A stretch of DNA of 64,000 nt from Desulfuromonas sp. AOP6. Its GTDB lineage: Bacteria > Desulfobacterota > Desulfuromonadia > Desulfuromonadales > SZUA-540. The notes beneath the pieces were generated by a model. It searched no databases and was not told the origin of the DNA. It saw only the letters and a list, made by a program, of their open reading frames with translations. The position numbers were made by a program, and so were the translations under genes. This document shows, one piece after another, positions 25,870 through 38,278 of this stretch; position 1 is the stretch's first letter; each line of letters starts with the position of its first letter. The stretch is taken from the NCBI RefSeq assembly GCF_009731355.2, contig NZ_AP022810.1:2880001-2944000 (forward strand). The letters are read 5' to 3'.

Positions 25870-27477
25870 TTAGAACTTGACGGTCAGAGAGGCATAGCCG
25901 TCCCATGCTTTGTCCACAACGGGAAGCATGGAGTAAGCGGTGCCATTTATGACATCGTCGACCTTCTGGGGCTTGCCGACGGGAGAACCGCTGCCGGTGT
26001 ACTCGTAGTCATAGTAGATGCCGCCAACCTTGATGAACATGTTGGGGTTGATATCAAAGATGTAGTAAGCCTCGCCAGCGTGGCCGCGGGTGGCCAGCTT
26101 GCTGCCCATGACATCATCCTGGGCCTGGGTGAAGGGAGTCCAGAACTCGGAGCCGTAGTTGTACTCCAGGCCGAACTTACCAAGGGGGGCAGGAACTTGG
26201 ACGCCAGCATAGAACCCATAACCATCTTCGGTATCGCTGGTAAGTGCGTTGCCGGTAGGCACCATGGCAACATCACTGCCAGTAGGCGTCATGCTGATAG
26301 ACCCATCTGCGGCCATAAAAGCCATTTCTGGATCGCTAATCATACCGCCAAACATATTGGCCTTGCCATTGGGGTCCATACGGGTCCAACCCAAGGAACC
26401 AAACCAGTTGACGCCATTCATTTCCTCGCGGGCAAACCCAATGCCGCCAAGAATGATGTCACCAATATTCTCGCGGGCCTGTAGACGAGCATTCAGGTTA
26501 ACACCAGGCATCATTTGGCTGGCAAGGCTTGGGGGCAGGAAGGCCGTTGGCACGGCAAATACACCCTTGAAACCATCCGTGACGTCTTTGGCCATAAACG
26601 CGGTAACCTGCAGGAAGTTAGTGCCGTCGTTCAGGGCATCGATATTAAAGCCACCCAGATGAGTATCATCGAGATCGATCTGGTTGAAGAGCTCGCCATT
26701 GCCATATTCGGACTCATATCCCTGACCGTAGCAGAACCGCACAACCTGGCCTTCGATACCAGTCACTTCGCTCAGATTGTAGCCGATGGTGATACCGTCA
26801 AAATTGAAGTTAACGAGGTGGCCAGAGGGGGTACCGCCACGCAGCTCGTTTTCACGATACTGACCAGGGGGGCCATAGGTCGAAGGACGGCGACCGATGG
26901 AGAGATAAAAATTGGAACCACCGATGCTGTTCCAGTCGAAATAGGCGCGCTCAACCCGCAGCCAGTCGCCAGTGGTATTGCCACCATCGCTACCGTCCAT
27001 GGTGAAGGAGCTCCAGGAATCGAACACTTTGGTCCCGGTGGAATCGCCCCAGTTTTTGTACATGGCAAGACGGCCAGCGAAATTCACGTTGTCATACACT
27101 TTGGCCTTCATGTTCAGACGCAGGCGGGTGGTGTACAGGATGTCGTTGTCGAGGTCCTTGGATTCTCTTTTAAAGGTGGTCGGATCGACCATATTAAAAT
27201 TGAGAAATCCATCCCCATCTGTGTCCATAAAGGGCGGCTGAACATTGGTGACATCCTTATAATGCAGGGTGTCCGCCTTGACGCGCAGGTCGCCAGTAAA
27301 CTCAATACGGTCGAGAGCAGTGTGCTTCTCGGTCTTGTCAACGCGTCCGGAGAGGTAGTCGACTTCGTCGGTCAGTTCTTCGATCTTCTTCTGCAGTTCC
27401 TCGATGCTGGTAGCTGCCAGAGCCGTGGCAGGCGCTACGAGCAGGGCGGCCAGCAGAATGGCCATCAGTTTACGCAT
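25870..27477 (-). CDS. Outer-membrane porin-like beta-barrel protein (DUF3373-like)
   Basis: A 535-residue protein with a signal peptide (residues 1-21, ending ALAA), a short coiled coil at about 24-50 (SIEELQKKIEELTDEVDYLSGRVDK), then a long alternating-strand region ending in an aromatic C-terminal residue (YASLTVKF), as in outer-membrane barrels. Sequence style matches the DUF3373 porins common in Geobacter and relatives, some of which support metal reduction. GGAGG precedes the ATG. The cytochrome gene directly upstream on the same strand has its own terminator. Transport specificity is unknown. Confidence 0.82.
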   Translation of the reverse strand: MRKLMAILLAALLVAPATALAATSIEELQKKIEELTDEVDYLSGRVDKTEKHTALDRIEFTGDLRVKADTLHYKDVTNVQPPFMDTDGDGFLNFNMVDPTTFKRESKDLDNDILYTTRLRLNMKAKVYDNVNFAGRLAMYKNWGDSTGTKVFDSWSSFTMDGSDGGNTTGDWLRVERAYFDWNSIGGSNFYLSIGRRPSTYGPPGQYRENELRGGTPSGHLVNFNFDGITIGYNLSEVTGIEGQVVRFCYGQGYESEYGNGELFNQIDLDDTHLGGFNIDALNDGTNFLQVTAFMAKDVTDGFKGVFAVPTAFLPPSLASQMMPGVNLNARLQARENIGDIILGGIGFAREEMNGVNWFGSLGWTRMDPNGKANMFGGMISDPEMAFMAADGSISMTPTGSDVAMVPTGNALTSDTEDGYGFYAGVQVPAPLGKFGLEYNYGSEFWTPFTQAQDDVMGSKLATRGHAGEAYYIFDINPNMFIKVGGIYYDYEYTGSGSPVGKPQKVDDVINGTAYSMLPVVDKAWDGYASLTVKF

Positions 27478-27525
27478 TTTGTGCCTCCTTGGTTGATGGA
27501 ATCAACGTGGTTGTGTGGTGCCGTG

Positions 27526-27561
27526 CAAAAACAATCCCTGCCCGTATCGACGGGCAGGGAT
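27526..27561 (-). terminator. Terminator of the monohaem cytochrome gene
   Basis: Stem ATCCCTGCCCGT / ACGGGCAGGGAT with loop ATCG and, on the minus strand, TGTTTTT after it. It separates the cytochrome from the porin. Confidence 0.85.
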
Positions 27562-27568
27562 ATGTCAA

Positions 27569-27895
27569 TTAACCGCAGGTCTGGGGCTGGGGCCCGTCAG
27601 CAGCGTGATCGTAGAGGAACTGCTGGATGTCGAGCAGGTCTTTCTCACTGATGCCTTCGAAAGCCTCAGGCTTGGCGGAATGCTTGTCACGCTCGAAGAA
27701 GCGATCCCATTGGGCCATGGTTTTGCTCAGAGGGGTCAGGTTGCCACCCTCGGCGCCTTCAGTGTGGCAGGCCTTGCAGTTTTTCTTGTACAGATACTTG
27801 CCTTTTTTGGGATTGCCGCCGGTTACAGCAAAGGCCGAGGTGGCCATGAAGCCTACCAGCGCCAGAACAGCTGCTGCTTTCATCACCTTGTTCAT
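27569..27895 (-). CDS. Exported monohaem c-type cytochrome
   Basis: A 108-residue class I-like cytochrome c. A signal peptide (residues 1-23, ending SAFA) is followed by one haem motif CKACH (C40-H44) and a methionine in LSKTMAQW that may be the distal ligand. The C-terminal part has the usual ISEKDLLDIQQFLYDH helix. It would be periplasmic and pass electrons between membrane and terminal enzymes. The start at 27895 has GGAGGAAG upstream; a longer frame to 27946 is not needed. Confidence 0.88.
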   Translation of the reverse strand: MNKVMKAAAVLALVGFMATSAFAVTGGNPKKGKYLYKKNCKACHTEGAEGGNLTPLSKTMAQWDRFFERDKHSAKPEAFEGISEKDLLDIQQFLYDHAADGPQPQTCG

Positions 27896-28418
27896 ACTTA
27901 ATCTTCCTCCATTGCTTCTTTGTTGTGGCGACTGCGCACCATACACGGTCGCCAGCCTTCAAACGGGTTCTTGTTAACACCGGATCAGTCAAGAATCAAG
28001 CAAAAACTCCCTACATATAGATACCGGAATATAACGATCAAATAAAAGCGATATATAAATTGCCTCAGATATGCGAACCGCTATATGGCGAATACACGCT
28101 TTATGCCAACAATGGAGACAATCCAACTCCCCCTGTATTTTCAGGAACTACCCCTTTTTTAATCTTTTCCAACCTGCGCGACTTACGCCATATGGCAACG
28201 CTTCTCGTGAAAACACCGGCCATAACACGAAAAGCCCGCTTGTCTCTCAAACCGGCCCTTGATCTCACACAAAAAATCCTTCTTTTTCCCGCCAGTTGCC
28301 CTTTTCCCGCTCGGGCTTTCACCTTGACATCGCTTGGCAGTATTGCTAACGTACCCTTTTGTTTGGCTGGTTTCCTCTATGGCCTTAGGCATTTATCCAA
28401 GTATTCAGGTTCTGGCCT
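27896..28418. other. Intergenic region between cytochrome and serA
   Basis: About 520 non-coding bases. They hold the cytochrome ribosome binding site, a weak TTGATT-N17-TAACAA promoter candidate towards the cytochrome, an AT-rich middle with a GCGATATA/TATATGGCG-like inverted motif near 28045-28090, and the serA promoter at 28324-28352. The reading frames in this stretch are not protein-like. Confidence 0.6.
28324..28352 (+). promoter_or_regulatory. Promoter of the serA-hisZ-purA group
   Basis: TTGACA (28324-28329), 17 bases, TAACGT (28347-28352). The transcript would start near 28359, about 60 bases before the serA ATG. Confidence 0.7.
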
Positions 28419-30002
28419 ATGAAAGTGCTTGTTTCCGACAATTTCTCCCCCGCCGGGCTGGACGTTTTCAAACAAGCCGAAGGCATTGAACTCTGCTATC
28501 ATCCCGGACTATCCCCCGAAGATCTTCTCAAGGAAGTTTCCGACGCCGATGCCCTGGTCGTGCGCGGCGGCACCCAGGTGACCGAAGAGGTTCTGTTGGC
28601 CGCCTCCCGCCTCAAAGTTATCGGCCGGGCCGGAATCGGTACTGAAAACATGGACCTGGCCGCCGCCAATCGCAAAGGGGTGGTGGTCATGAACACCCCT
28701 TTCGGCAGCACCACTACCACAGCGGAACATACCATCGCGATGCTGATGGCCCTCGCCCGGCAGATTCCCCAGGCAAGCCAGTCGACCAAATCCGGTTCCT
28801 GGGAAAAGGATCGCTTCACGGGTGTGGAGATCGCCGGCAAGACGCTGGGGGTCATTGGTGGCGGCAAGATCGGTCGCCTGGTCATTGAGACCGCCCTCTG
28901 CCTCAAGATGCGCGTGCTGCTTTATGACCCCTACCTGTCGGGCGAAATGGCGCGACAACTGATGACCGAGCAGGTGGAACTCGACGACCTGCTGCGGCGC
29001 GCGGACTTCATCACTCTCCATGTGCCCTTAAACAGCGAAACCGTCAATATCCTCGATGAGGAAGCCCTTGGAACGGTCAAGCCCGGCTGTCGCATCATCA
29101 ACTGCGCCATCGGTGGGCTCGTCGACGAGGAAGCCCTGGCCAGAGGAATTCAGAGCGGACGTATCGCCGGGGCGGCGCTCGACGTTTTCAGCAAAGAACC
29201 GCCCCTGAAGGACAATCCCCTGCTTTCTCTTCCGCAGGTTATCTGTACCCCTCATTTGCGGGCGGCGACAACGGATGCCCAGATCAACGTCACGGTCCAG
29301 GTGGCGCGGCAGATCGTTGATTTTCTCCTGCGGGGCAACATCGTCAATGCCATCAATGTGCCGTCTATCAGCGCCGAACTACTGGCGGCAATGAAGCCTT
29401 ACATTGACCTGGCCGGGCGGCTTGGCTCCTTTCAGGCACAGCTGTGCGCCCGCGGCCTGGAGAAACTCACAATAGAATACGCCGGCAGCGTCACCGATTT
29501 CCCCACGGAGCCCTTGACTCTCTCTCTGCTCAAAGGACTGCTGACGCCGATGATCGGCTCGATGGTCAATTATGTGAATGCGCCGCACCTGGCCGAAGAA
29601 CGAGGGATTAAAGTTCTGGAGACCCGCAGCAAGACTTCGGAGGGATTTGCCAACATGATCCGCCTGACGGTCCATTGCGCCGACGGGGAACGTTCCGTCT
29701 GCGGCGCCCTCTTCGGCGAAAGCGACTACCGCATTGTCAGAGTGGACGATTACCCGGTAGAGGCCGTGCCCGATGGGCATATTCTTGTCCTGCACAACGA
29801 TGATCGGCCTGGCGTTATCGGCTTTATCGGCCACACGCTGGCAGAGGCCGGCATCAACGTGGCCATGATGAACCTCTCCCGCCGGAAGATCAAAGGGAGG
29901 GCCATCTCGCTGATCAATGTCGACAGCGAAATACCGGAGGCGGTTCTGGAAAGCATGCGCAACAACACCCACATTTTATCCGCGGTGCAAGTCAGGCTCT
30001 AA
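28419..30002 (+). CDS. serA: D-3-phosphoglycerate dehydrogenase
   Basis: A 527-residue NAD-dependent enzyme for the first step of serine synthesis. The Rossmann motif is GVIGGGKIGRLV near 147. The catalytic histidine lies in ICTPHLRAATTDAQ near 285. After the catalytic half come the intervening domain and a C-terminal ACT domain (DGHILVLHNDDRPGVIGFIGHTLAEAGINV, about 450-527), so it is the long type with possible serine feedback. No strong ribosome binding site is seen before the ATG. It is followed by hisZ with a 78-base gap. Confidence 0.95.
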   Translation: MKVLVSDNFSPAGLDVFKQAEGIELCYHPGLSPEDLLKEVSDADALVVRGGTQVTEEVLLAASRLKVIGRAGIGTENMDLAAANRKGVVVMNTPFGSTTTTAEHTIAMLMALARQIPQASQSTKSGSWEKDRFTGVEIAGKTLGVIGGGKIGRLVIETALCLKMRVLLYDPYLSGEMARQLMTEQVELDDLLRRADFITLHVPLNSETVNILDEEALGTVKPGCRIINCAIGGLVDEEALARGIQSGRIAGAALDVFSKEPPLKDNPLLSLPQVICTPHLRAATTDAQINVTVQVARQIVDFLLRGNIVNAINVPSISAELLAAMKPYIDLAGRLGSFQAQLCARGLEKLTIEYAGSVTDFPTEPLTLSLLKGLLTPMIGSMVNYVNAPHLAEERGIKVLETRSKTSEGFANMIRLTVHCADGERSVCGALFGESDYRIVRVDDYPVEAVPDGHILVLHNDDRPGVIGFIGHTLAEAGINVAMMNLSRRKIKGRAISLINVDSEIPEAVLESMRNNTHILSAVQVRL

Positions 30003-30080
30003 ATCGGACCACCGCTAAACGGACGACCGCCGGAGTCACAGGACTCTTCGCCTACAAGATTTCAGTAACGGATTTAAACC

Positions 30081-32685
<2,605 letters not shown>

Positions 32686-32720
32686 AGACGATGTACCGAG
32701 GAATTTTTTAAAAAAAGGAG

Positions 32721-32749
32721 TTGACTTCCCCGAAGGGTTCCAGTATAAA
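32721..32749 (+). promoter_or_regulatory. Promoter of tRNA-Lys and tRNA-Glu
   Basis: TTGACT (32721-32726), 17 bases, TATAAA (32744-32749), starting the transcript about ten bases before tRNA-Lys. Confidence 0.8.
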
Positions 32750-32765
32750 GTCATTCCTGTTGCAC

Positions 32766-32841
32766 GAGCCGCTAGCTCAGATGGTAGAGCATCTGACTTT
32801 TAATCAGATGGTCGTTGGTTCGATCCCAACGCGGCTCACCA
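32766..32841 (+). tRNA. tRNA-Lys (TTT)
   Basis: A 76-nt cloverleaf: acceptor GAGCCGC / GCGGCTC, D-arm TAGCTCAGATGGTAGAGCA, anticodon TTT in CTGACTTTTAATCAG, T-arm TTGGTTCGATCCCAA, encoded CCA. Confidence 0.97.
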
Positions 32842-32893
32842 AGTCAAACCGTACACAGCGGGGTCATTTCCCGCGGGGTACTTGCAAGTTCAA

Positions 32894-32971
32894 GTCCCTA
32901 TCGTCTAGCCTGGCCCAGGACACCGCCCTTTCACGGCGGCGACGGGGGTTCGAATCCCCCTGGGGACGCCA
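32894..32971 (+). tRNA. tRNA-Glu (TTC)
   Basis: A 78-nt cloverleaf: acceptor GTCCCTA / TGGGGAC, anticodon TTC in CCGCCCTTTCACGGCGG, T-arm GGGGGTTCGAATCCCCC, encoded CCA. It is 52 bases after tRNA-Lys and probably shares its transcript. Confidence 0.96.
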
Positions 32972-32975
32972 AATG

Positions 32976-33019
32976 AAAACAGCCCTGTCACCGTAAGGTT
33001 TCAGGGCTGTTTTCGTTTT
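32976..33019 (+). terminator. Terminator after the tRNA pair
   Basis: Stem AAAACAGCCCTG / CAGGGCTGTTTT with a loop of about 14 bases, then TTCGTTTTC. It ends the tRNA-Lys/tRNA-Glu transcript before rnhA. Confidence 0.85.
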
Positions 33020-33055
33020 CTCTTGATTCTATCTTCCATGACGGTGACCAACCTT

Positions 33056-33514
33056 ATGACGCACACTTCCCGGGTAGTCGAAATCTTTTCGGACGGGGCC
33101 TGTTCCGGCAACCCCGGCCCTGGTGGTTGGGGCACGCTTCTGCGCTATGAAGGACAGCAGAGGGAACTGTCCGGCTTTGATCCCCACACGACCAACAACC
33201 GCATGGAGATGATGGCCGCCATTGCCGGCCTTGAAGCCCTCAAGCGTCCCTGTAAGGTTCACCTGACCACCGACTCCCAATACCTGCACAAAGGCATGAC
33301 GGAGTGGATTCAAGGCTGGATTCGCAAAGGCTGGAAAAACTCCAAGAAAGAAGAGGTTCTCAACCGCGACCTCTGGGAACGCCTGCTGGCGGCCGTGAAC
33401 GGGCACCAGGTCACCTGGGCCTGGGTGCGCGGCCACGCCGGGCATCCCGAAAATGAACGCTGTGACGAATTGGCTCGCGCCGCCATTGTCGAAGGCCTTG
33501 CCCGGGCGCGCTGA
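33056..33514 (+). CDS. rnhA: Ribonuclease HI
   Basis: A protein of about 152 residues that cuts the RNA strand of RNA-DNA hybrids. The four acidic catalytic positions are in [36 protein letters not shown] and [12 protein letters not shown]; the handle region [14 protein letters not shown] is present. Three starts are possible (33023, 33038, 33056). The ATG at 33056 is preferred because it gives the family N-terminus and has GGTGA eight bases upstream. Confidence 0.92.
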   Translation: MTHTSRVVEIFSDGACSGNPGPGGWGTLLRYEGQQRELSGFDPHTTNNRMEMMAAIAGLEALKRPCKVHLTTDSQYLHKGMTEWIQGWIRKGWKNSKKEEVLNRDLWERLLAAVNGHQVTWAWVRGHAGHPENERCDELARAAIVEGLARAR

Positions 33515-33524
33515 CATCTCCCAT

Positions 33525-33552
33525 TTGACAAACCACCACTTTGTGGTATTGT
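33525..33552 (+). promoter_or_regulatory. Promoter of the nuo operon with embedded palindrome
   Basis: TTGACA (33525-33530), 16 bases, TATTGT (33547-33552). The spacer contains the inverted repeat ACCAC-CACTTT-GTGGT (about 33532-33547), a possible regulator site. It lies about 110 bases before the nuoA start. Confidence 0.55.
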
Positions 33553-33669
33553 TCCAACTGGCTGTTTATTCGGTCGTTTACAGTCGTTCTTGCACCGATC
33601 CTGGCTGCCCCTTCAGCGGGTATCCGCCAGAATCCCGTATCCTCGGAACCAGGCAACGCGGATCCTATC

Positions 33670-34116
33670 ATGCCCTCATCTTCCGCCCATATTCCTGCCT
33701 TGCCGGCAGGTGGAGAACTCGCGCCCTCTTTCGAGGCCCTGCTGTCTCTTGGGCTTTATGCCGCCATCGCGCTCTTTCTGGTCGGCGTGCTCCTCTTGCT
33801 GGCCTGGGCCCTGGGCCACAAAACGCGCCATCCCGTTAAACAGCAGCCCTATGAATCGGGCATCGCTCCCACCGGCAGTGCTCGTCTGGGTGAGCCGGTG
33901 CCCTTTTATCTCGTGGCTATCTTTTTCATCGTTTTCGACGTGGAGATCATCTTCGTCGTTTCCTGGGCGGTGGCCTACGACCTGCTGGGCTGGGCCGGTT
34001 TCTTCCAGATCACTTTCTTCATTGCCATGCTCTTTGTCGGCCTGCTCTATTTGTGGAAAGCCGGCGGACTCGATTGGGGCCCCAGCGCCATGCGTCGAAA
34101 GGGGAGGAAACCGTGA
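33670..34116 (+). CDS. nuoA: NADH-quinone oxidoreductase subunit A
   Basis: A subunit of about 148 residues in the complex I membrane arm with three membrane segments. [42 protein letters not shown] is the conserved NuoA core. The start at 33670 gives a short extended N-terminus; the ribosome binding site is weak, and an upstream frame to 33541 overlaps the promoter. Its TGA stop overlaps the GTG start of the next gene. Confidence 0.92.
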   Translation: MPSSSAHIPALPAGGELAPSFEALLSLGLYAAIALFLVGVLLLLAWALGHKTRHPVKQQPYESGIAPTGSARLGEPVPFYLVAIFFIVFDVEIIFVVSWAVAYDLLGWAGFFQITFFIAMLFVGLLYLWKAGGLDWGPSAMRRKGRKP

Positions 34117-36497
34117 AGGAGAACATTCCGCCAGGCATTATCCTCACCACCCTTGATGACGCCATCAACTGGGGACGCAAAAACAGCCTCTGGCCCATGT
34201 TTTTCGGCCTGTCCTGCTGCTTCGTCGAAATGATGACCAGCATGACCCCGCGCTTCGACCTGGCCCGCTTCGGCGCCGAAGTCCTGCGCGGCAGCCCCAG
34301 GGAAGCCGACCTCATGGTGATCGCCGGCACTCCTTTCAAGAAGATGGGATCGTCCATCCTTCGGCTCTACGAGCAGATGGCCAACCCCAAGTGGGTCATC
34401 GCCATGGGCAGTTGCGCCAACTCGGGGGGCATGTACGACACCTACAGCGTCATCCAGGGGGTAAACCAGATCATTCCCGTGGATGTTTATGTTCCCGGCT
34501 GTCCTCCCCGCCCCGAGGCCTTCATGCAAGGACTCATGCTGCTGCAGGACAAAATTGCCCGGGAGGAACGCCCGGCGCGGCCCGTGCTCGGACTGCCCGG
34601 CGGCAGTGAGGGCACCACCGTGCCTGTTCTCATGGACGGTGTCAGCAAGAGCCGCGACACGCGCGGGCCCGGCTACGGTTCCAGCCCCATTCGCGGCACC
34701 TCCCAACAGCCCCCCGACTTCCGGCTAAACCGCGCTGACAAAATCTGGCGACCTTCACAGCCTCAAGTGGAATTTCCTCGCACCGACGACCTGATTGGCG
34801 CGGTGCGTGAGCGCTTCGCCGAGGCCGTTAGTCTTGATCCGCAGGGGGCCGACATGCCGACCCTGACAACCTCACCGGAAAAGGCGCTTGACGTTCTGCG
34901 TTATCTTAAAGAAGAAGCCCCGCAGAAATACCGTCGCCTGGAGGACATCGCCGCCATCGACGAGTCGGCGCGACGGGTTCGCCCTGACCACGACACCACT
35001 CTGGTCTATCACCTGCTCTCCTTCGAGACACAGAGCTACCTCCGTCTCAAGGTCCCTTTGCAGGGAGAGCATCCCCAGGCGGCCAGTGTCACCGGCATCT
35101 GGCCCTCAGCCAACTGGTATGAACGGGAAGCCTACGACATGTTCGGCATCTCATTTGGCGGGCACCCCGATCTGCGGCGCATTCTGATGCCGGATAGTTG
35201 GCAGGGGCACCCTTTGCGCAAATCCCACCCTTTTCGGGCCACGGAGATGCCAGCTTATACGGCGGCCACGGCCGCCGCCATGGCGCCCCGAGACGGTGGT
35301 GATTTTTTCAAGGGACGCCCCGTCGGTGAGGATGAAGGGACCATGATCCTCAACGTCGGCCCCCACCATCCGGGAACCCACGGGGTACTACGCCTCATTC
35401 TGAAACTGCGGGGCGAGGAAATCGACGATATCGACGCGGATATCGGTTATCACCACCGGGCGGCCGAGAAGACAGGGGAGCGTCAGCACTGGAACCAGTT
35501 CATCCCCTACACCGACCGCATCGACTACCTGTCGGGCGTCATGAACAACCTGGCCTATCTCTATCCTCTGGAGACTCTGCTCGGGGTGGAGGTGCCGGCG
35601 CGTGCCCAGACGGTGCGCATCATGCTGTGCGAACTCTTCCGCATCGCCAGCCACCTGGTCTGGCTCGGCACCTTCGGCAACGATGTCGGCGCCATGACCC
35701 CCGTCTTTTACACCTTTGAATCGCGGGAAAAGGTTTTCGACATCGTCGAGATGATCACGGGGGGCCGCATGCATCCGGCCTGGTTCCGCGTCGGTGGCCT
35801 GCCCGACGACCTTCCCGATGGCTGGAGGGCCGTGGTCGACACCTTTACCCGGGATTTTGCCGCACGACTGGATGAACTGGAGAAGATGTTCAGCAACGGC
35901 CCCATCTTCCGCGCGCGCACCGAAGGGGTCGGGATGCTCTCCGCCGATGAGGCCCTCGACTGGGGAGTGAGCGGGCCGAACCTGCGAGCGACGGGCCTCG
36001 CCTGGGACCTGCGCCGCGCCATGCCCTACGGCGGCTACGACAGGTTCGACTTTGAGGTCGCCACCGCCAATGGAGGGGACTGTTACGCCCGCTACCTGGT
36101 GCGATTGCAGGAGATGCGGCAGAGCCTGAATATCGTCAGACAATGTGCTGAAAAGATGCCCGGGGGACGCTGGGTTACCGACGACTACCGCTACGTCTAT
36201 CCCAAAAAGGCTGACGGGCTGCGCGATATCGAGAGCCTCATTCACCATTTCGTCAATCTCTCCCGTGGCCTGACACCACCGGCGGGGGAATGCTACCGGG
36301 CCATCGAATCGAGCAAGGGGGAATGCGGCTACTACCTGGTCAGTGACGGCGGCAACGTCCCTTACCGTCTGCGCATCCGCACGCCGTCCTTCGCCCACAT
36401 GCAGACCTTGCCGCTACTGAGCCGGGGCTGGATGGTCGCCGATCTCTTCACCATCCTGGCCTCCATCGATTTCGTCCTGGCCGATCTGGATCGCTGA
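34113..36497 (+). CDS. nuoBCD: Fused NADH-quinone oxidoreductase subunits B, C and D
   Basis: A 794-residue three-part protein. Residues about 1-170 are NuoB with cluster N2 ligands ([35 protein letters not shown]). About 215-390 is NuoC ([34 protein letters not shown]). About 415-794 is NuoD ([31 protein letters not shown], ending DFVLADLDR). Together they form the hydrophilic connector that holds the quinone site. E. coli fuses only C and D; the B-C-D fusion is less common. The GTG start overlaps the nuoA stop and has GGGGAGG upstream. No stop or frameshift breaks the frame. Confidence 0.95.
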   Translation: MKENIPPGIILTTLDDAINWGRKNSLWPMFFGLSCCFVEMMTSMTPRFDLARFGAEVLRGSPREADLMVIAGTPFKKMGSSILRLYEQMANPKWVIAMGSCANSGGMYDTYSVIQGVNQIIPVDVYVPGCPPRPEAFMQGLMLLQDKIAREERPARPVLGLPGGSEGTTVPVLMDGVSKSRDTRGPGYGSSPIRGTSQQPPDFRLNRADKIWRPSQPQVEFPRTDDLIGAVRERFAEAVSLDPQGADMPTLTTSPEKALDVLRYLKEEAPQKYRRLEDIAAIDESARRVRPDHDTTLVYHLLSFETQSYLRLKVPLQGEHPQAASVTGIWPSANWYEREAYDMFGISFGGHPDLRRILMPDSWQGHPLRKSHPFRATEMPAYTAATAAAMAPRDGGDFFKGRPVGEDEGTMILNVGPHHPGTHGVLRLILKLRGEEIDDIDADIGYHHRAAEKTGERQHWNQFIPYTDRIDYLSGVMNNLAYLYPLETLLGVEVPARAQTVRIMLCELFRIASHLVWLGTFGNDVGAMTPVFYTFESREKVFDIVEMITGGRMHPAWFRVGGLPDDLPDGWRAVVDTFTRDFAARLDELEKMFSNGPIFRARTEGVGMLSADEALDWGVSGPNLRATGLAWDLRRAMPYGGYDRFDFEVATANGGDCYARYLVRLQEMRQSLNIVRQCAEKMPGGRWVTDDYRYVYPKKADGLRDIESLIHHFVNLSRGLTPPAGECYRAIESSKGECGYYLVSDGGNVPYRLRIRTPSFAHMQTLPLLSRGWMVADLFTILASIDFVLADLDR

Positions 36498-36498
36498 T

Positions 36499-36990
36499 AT
36501 GGCACCTGAACTGCTGAGTCCACAAAAACTGGAAGAGTTTCGAAAGCGCGTCACTCGCTTGGAGCACCCCCGCGAGCTGGTCATCGACGTTTTGCGTGCC
36601 ATTCAGGAGGAATACGGCTGGGTTCCGGACGAAGGCGTGGTGTTGACGGCTTCCCTGTTGGGGCTGTCACCTTTACAGGTGGAAGAAATCGCCACCTTCT
36701 ACGACAAGATATTCCGCCAGCCGGTGGGACGGCGGGTTATTCACGTGTGCGACTCCATCTGCTGCTGGAGCCGGGGGAGTGAAGGAATCGTACGTCATCT
36801 ACAGGACAGGCTCGGCATCGCCCTGGGCGAGACCACCGCTGACGGGGCCTTCACCCTGCTGCCGACCTGCTGCCTGGGGGCCTGCGGCCAGGCGCCGGCC
36901 ATGATGATCGGTTTTACCCTCTATGGACACCTGGACGCGCAGAAGATCGACGCCATTCTGGCGGCCGAACGAACCGGGGGCACACCATGA
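36499..36990 (+). CDS. nuoE: NADH-quinone oxidoreductase subunit E
   Basis: A 163-residue thioredoxin-fold [2Fe-2S] subunit (cluster N1a). Ligands are in HVCDSICCWSRG near 82 and LPTCCLGACGQAP near 122. It starts one base after the nuoBCD stop and overlaps the nuoF start by four bases (ATGA), so translation is coupled. With NuoF and NuoG it forms the NADH-oxidising module. Confidence 0.95.
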   Translation: MAPELLSPQKLEEFRKRVTRLEHPRELVIDVLRAIQEEYGWVPDEGVVLTASLLGLSPLQVEEIATFYDKIFRQPVGRRVIHVCDSICCWSRGSEGIVRHLQDRLGIALGETTADGAFTLLPTCCLGACGQAPAMMIGFTLYGHLDAQKIDAILAAERTGGTP

Positions 36991-38264
36991 AAAAACACAC
37001 CCTGCTCCTCTTCAAAAATCGGCGGCCCGGCGAATGCGTCTTTTTGGAGGAATATCGCCGACAGGGAGGCTACACGGCGCTGGCCAAGGCCCTGAAGCAG
37101 ATGGACCCCGCCGCCGTGCGCGACGCCGTCAAGGCCTCCGGCTTGCGCGGCCGCGGCGGCGCCGGCTTTCCGACCGGGGTCAAATGGTCCTTTTTCCCCT
37201 CGGAGCAGCCGGGACAGAAATACCTGGTATGCAATGGCGACGAGATGGAGCCGGGGACCTACAAGGATCGCCAGTTGCTGGAAGCCGATCCGCACCAGCT
37301 GGTGGAAGGGATGATCCTCGCCGCCTACGCCATGCAGATCCCCACGGGCTTTATTTTTATCCGCTACGCCTATCGCCAGGCCATGCACAACCTGGAGAGA
37401 GCCATCGCCGAAGCGGCGCAGGCCGGCCTGCTGGGCCAGAACATCCTCGGCTCCGGCTTTTCCTTCGACCTCCATGTACACGGCAGCGCCGGGCGCTATA
37501 TCCTCGGCGAGGAAACGGCCCTGCTCAACGGTCTGGAAGGCAAGCGCGCCAACCCCCGCTCCAAGCCCCCCTTTCCAGCCGTTCGCGGCCTCTTCGACAA
37601 GCCGACCACGGTGAACAACGTGGAGACGCTCGCCAACATCCCCCATATCATCCAGGGCGGGGCCGACTGGTTTGCCGGCCTCGCCTATACGGAAAAGGGG
37701 GCCGGCACCAAGCTCTACGGCCTCTCGGGACACCTGGAGCGCACCGAATGCCACGAGCTGCCCATCGGCATCACCCTGGGCGATCTCATCACCGAATACG
37801 GCGGCGGCGTCTGGAAAGGCCGCGCCTTCAAGGCCTGCCTGCCCGGCGGGGCCTCCACCCCCTTTCTGACCGCCGAACATCTGGCCGTGCCGCTGGACTA
37901 CGAAGCCCTGGAACAGGTCGGCAGCCGCCTGGGGACGGGCGGGGTCACCGTCTTCGATGACCACACCTGCATGGTCGCGGCGACCCTCAACCTCAACCGT
38001 TTCTTTGCCCGGGAAAGTTGCGGCTGGTGCACGCCCTGCCGGGACGGACTGCCCATGGTATCCTGGCTGCTGGAAAAAATTGAGAAGGGGCAGGGAAACA
38101 TGGACGATCTCGACATGCTGCGCGGCCAGGTGCGCAACATCAACGGCCGCTCCTTCTGCGCCCTGGCCACGGGAGCGATGGGGCCGGTCGAGAGCCTGCT
38201 GCGCCTCTTTGAGGAAGAACTCGTTGACCATATTCGCCGGGGTCGCTGCCCCCTTGCTAACTGA
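36987..38264 (+). CDS. nuoF: NADH-quinone oxidoreductase subunit F
   Basis: A 425-residue NADH- and FMN-binding subunit. GLRGRGGAGFPTGVKWSF near 50-68 binds NADH, CNGDEMEPGTYKDR and FDLHVHGSAGRYILGEETALLNGLEG line the FMN site, and SCGWCTPCRDG near 350 plus a later cysteine (NGRSFCAL) hold [4Fe-4S] N3. It follows nuoE by ATGA overlap and completes the NADH input end of complex I. Confidence 0.96.
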   Translation: MKKHTLLLFKNRRPGECVFLEEYRRQGGYTALAKALKQMDPAAVRDAVKASGLRGRGGAGFPTGVKWSFFPSEQPGQKYLVCNGDEMEPGTYKDRQLLEADPHQLVEGMILAAYAMQIPTGFIFIRYAYRQAMHNLERAIAEAAQAGLLGQNILGSGFSFDLHVHGSAGRYILGEETALLNGLEGKRANPRSKPPFPAVRGLFDKPTTVNNVETLANIPHIIQGGADWFAGLAYTEKGAGTKLYGLSGHLERTECHELPIGITLGDLITEYGGGVWKGRAFKACLPGGASTPFLTAEHLAVPLDYEALEQVGSRLGTGGVTVFDDHTCMVAATLNLNRFFARESCGWCTPCRDGLPMVSWLLEKIEKGQGNMDDLDMLRGQVRNINGRSFCALATGAMGPVESLLRLFEEELVDHIRRGRCPLAN

Positions 38265-38278
38265 CGATGTGAACTGCC

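Noticed and set aside
28060-28422. A 120-codon frame upstream of serA
   Set aside because: No ribosome binding site, no family resemblance, and the serA promoter lies inside it.
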